5,905 nt of DNA from Methanobacteriota archaeon (GTDB lineage: Archaea; Hydrothermarchaeota; Hydrothermarchaeia; Hydrothermarchaeales; BMS3B): contig JAADFH010000026.1 in assembly GCA_013152995.1 (NCBI GenBank), positions 1-5,905 on the forward strand. Direction: 5' to 3'. Shown piece after piece: positions 5,366 through 5,905 of the stretch. The notes beneath the pieces are model-generated. The model ran no database searches. It had not been told where the DNA came from and worked only from the letters and a program-made list of their open reading frames with translations. Every line of letters begins with the position of its first letter. Position 1 is the first letter of the stretch. Both the position numbers and the translations under genes were made by a program.

Positions 5366-5816
5366 TGCCGGGCTCCTCCTTTCTGATAACCTTTATGCTC
5401 TCTCCTCTTACCGTGACGGGTATAGGCACGGTAGCCTCAAAGAGTTCCACGGTGATCTCTTCTTTCTTCAGGTCAACCCTCACCACCCGGGCACGCTCAC
5501 CCTTGAAGGGTCCGCTGGTGAGTTCAACCACGTCTCCCTGCTCCACCTTGGTGACCATGGGCTTGGGCTCAAAGAAGCGCTTGACCTCCTCAAGTGGCAG
5601 CTCGCCCTTGACAATCCCCTTTGAGTGGGCAACCCCGCGTAGAGCTTTCTCTATCTCGGTTTCGTCCCTCGCTTCAACCATTATGTAGCCCCTTATGTCA
5701 TGCGGCACCAGCACTGCGTATATCTCCAGACCCTCCTTTTCGGCTCTGGAGCTCATCATGTCTGCCACATTCCTTTCCTGCCCTATGGTTGTGCGAACCG
5801 CATAGATTGAACCCAT
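5349..5816 (-). CDS. spt5: Transcription elongation factor Spt5 (NusG homologue)
   Basis: A 155-residue factor that, with Spt4, clamps the RNA polymerase over DNA and raises processivity; it can also link polymerase and ribosome. The NGN domain starts [20 protein letters not shown] and runs to about residue 85. The KOW domain follows, with [19 protein letters not shown] and a final ESIKVI. The frame is open up to GTG 5870 and includes ATG 5864, but both lie only about 10-15 bp past the TATA box, upstream of the expected transcription start. Family alignment begins at ATG 5816. The 18 extra residues would not resemble the family. GTGAGAGGT just before ATG 5816 is a weak ribosome site. It heads the operon and overlaps rpl11 by 17 nt. 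SecE, its frequent upstream partner, is not in the window. Confidence 0.95.
   Translation of the reverse strand: MGSIYAVRTTIGQERNVADMMSSRAEKEGLEIYAVLVPHDIRGYIMVEARDETEIEKALRGVAHSKGIVKGELPLEEVKRFFEPKPMVTKVEQGDVVELTSGPFKGERARVVRVDLKKEEITVELFEATVPIPVTVRGESIKVIRKEEPGSESGG
5373..5380 (-). promoter_or_regulatory. Shine-Dalgarno site of rpl11 inside spt5
   Basis: AGGAGGAG on the minus strand, 7 nt before GTG 5365, within the spt5 codons for RKEEP. It supports the overlapping rpl11 start. Confidence 0.65.
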
Positions 5817-5876
5817 ACCTCTCACGCTGTTAATTTGCTTGAAAAGTAGGTTTGTGGTTACCATGCTCACCCATTA

Positions 5877-5892
5877 CTATATAAGTTTTTCG
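5877..5892 (-). promoter_or_regulatory. Archaeal BRE/TATA promoter of the spt5-rpl12 operon
   Basis: The minus strand reads CGAAAAACTTATATAG: an A-rich BRE (about 5885-5892) directly followed by the TATA box TTATATA (5878-5884). Archaeal transcription starts about 26 bp beyond the TATA centre, so near 5855, leaving a leader of about 38 nt before ATG 5816. Confidence 0.85.
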
Positions 5893-5905
5893 GTGCAGGG
5901 AGCGG

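Overview
The window reads as a piece of a euryarchaeal chromosome with a GC-rich coding style. The evidence is an archaeal-type Spt5 (NGN plus KOW), an archaeal L10/P0 and L12/P1 that share the acidic tail ending [10 protein letters not shown], an archaeal RqcH, a BRE/TATA promoter, and Shine-Dalgarno sites of the GGAGGTGAT type. A methanogen or ANME relative of the Methanosarcinales is my best guess from the look of the proteins. That placement is inference; no search was possible.

Right part (2873-5905, minus strand): a promoter at the right edge drives spt5 - rpl11 - rpl1 - rpl10 - rpl12. These encode a transcription elongation factor, then the L11/L1 rRNA-binding proteins and the P-stalk proteins L10 and L12, which recruit translational GTPases. 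The first four genes are packed tightly: spt5 and rpl11 overlap by 17 nt, and the next two junctions are 6 and 2 nt. rpl12 follows after 19 nt behind a perfect Shine-Dalgarno site. A T6 run after rpl12 is the likely terminator.

Middle (2563-2841, plus strand): a 92-residue protein with three hydrophobic segments, resembling archaeal EMC6-like membrane proteins. It converges on rpl12 and diverges from rqcH with only 25 bp between start codons.

Left part (1-2537, minus strand): rqcH (NFACT protein of ribosome-associated quality control) is followed, with a 4-nt GTGA overlap, by an uncatalogued 34-codon ORF for a single-span membrane microprotein. A radical-SAM protein follows 32 nt later and runs off the left edge with its C-terminal part missing. 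The whole window is therefore translation-related, with two small membrane proteins on either side of rqcH. The microprotein and the membrane neighbours of rqcH are the least expected content here.

No rRNA, tRNA, CRISPR, insertion sequence or mobile element was seen. No gene-free stretch exceeds about 90 bases.
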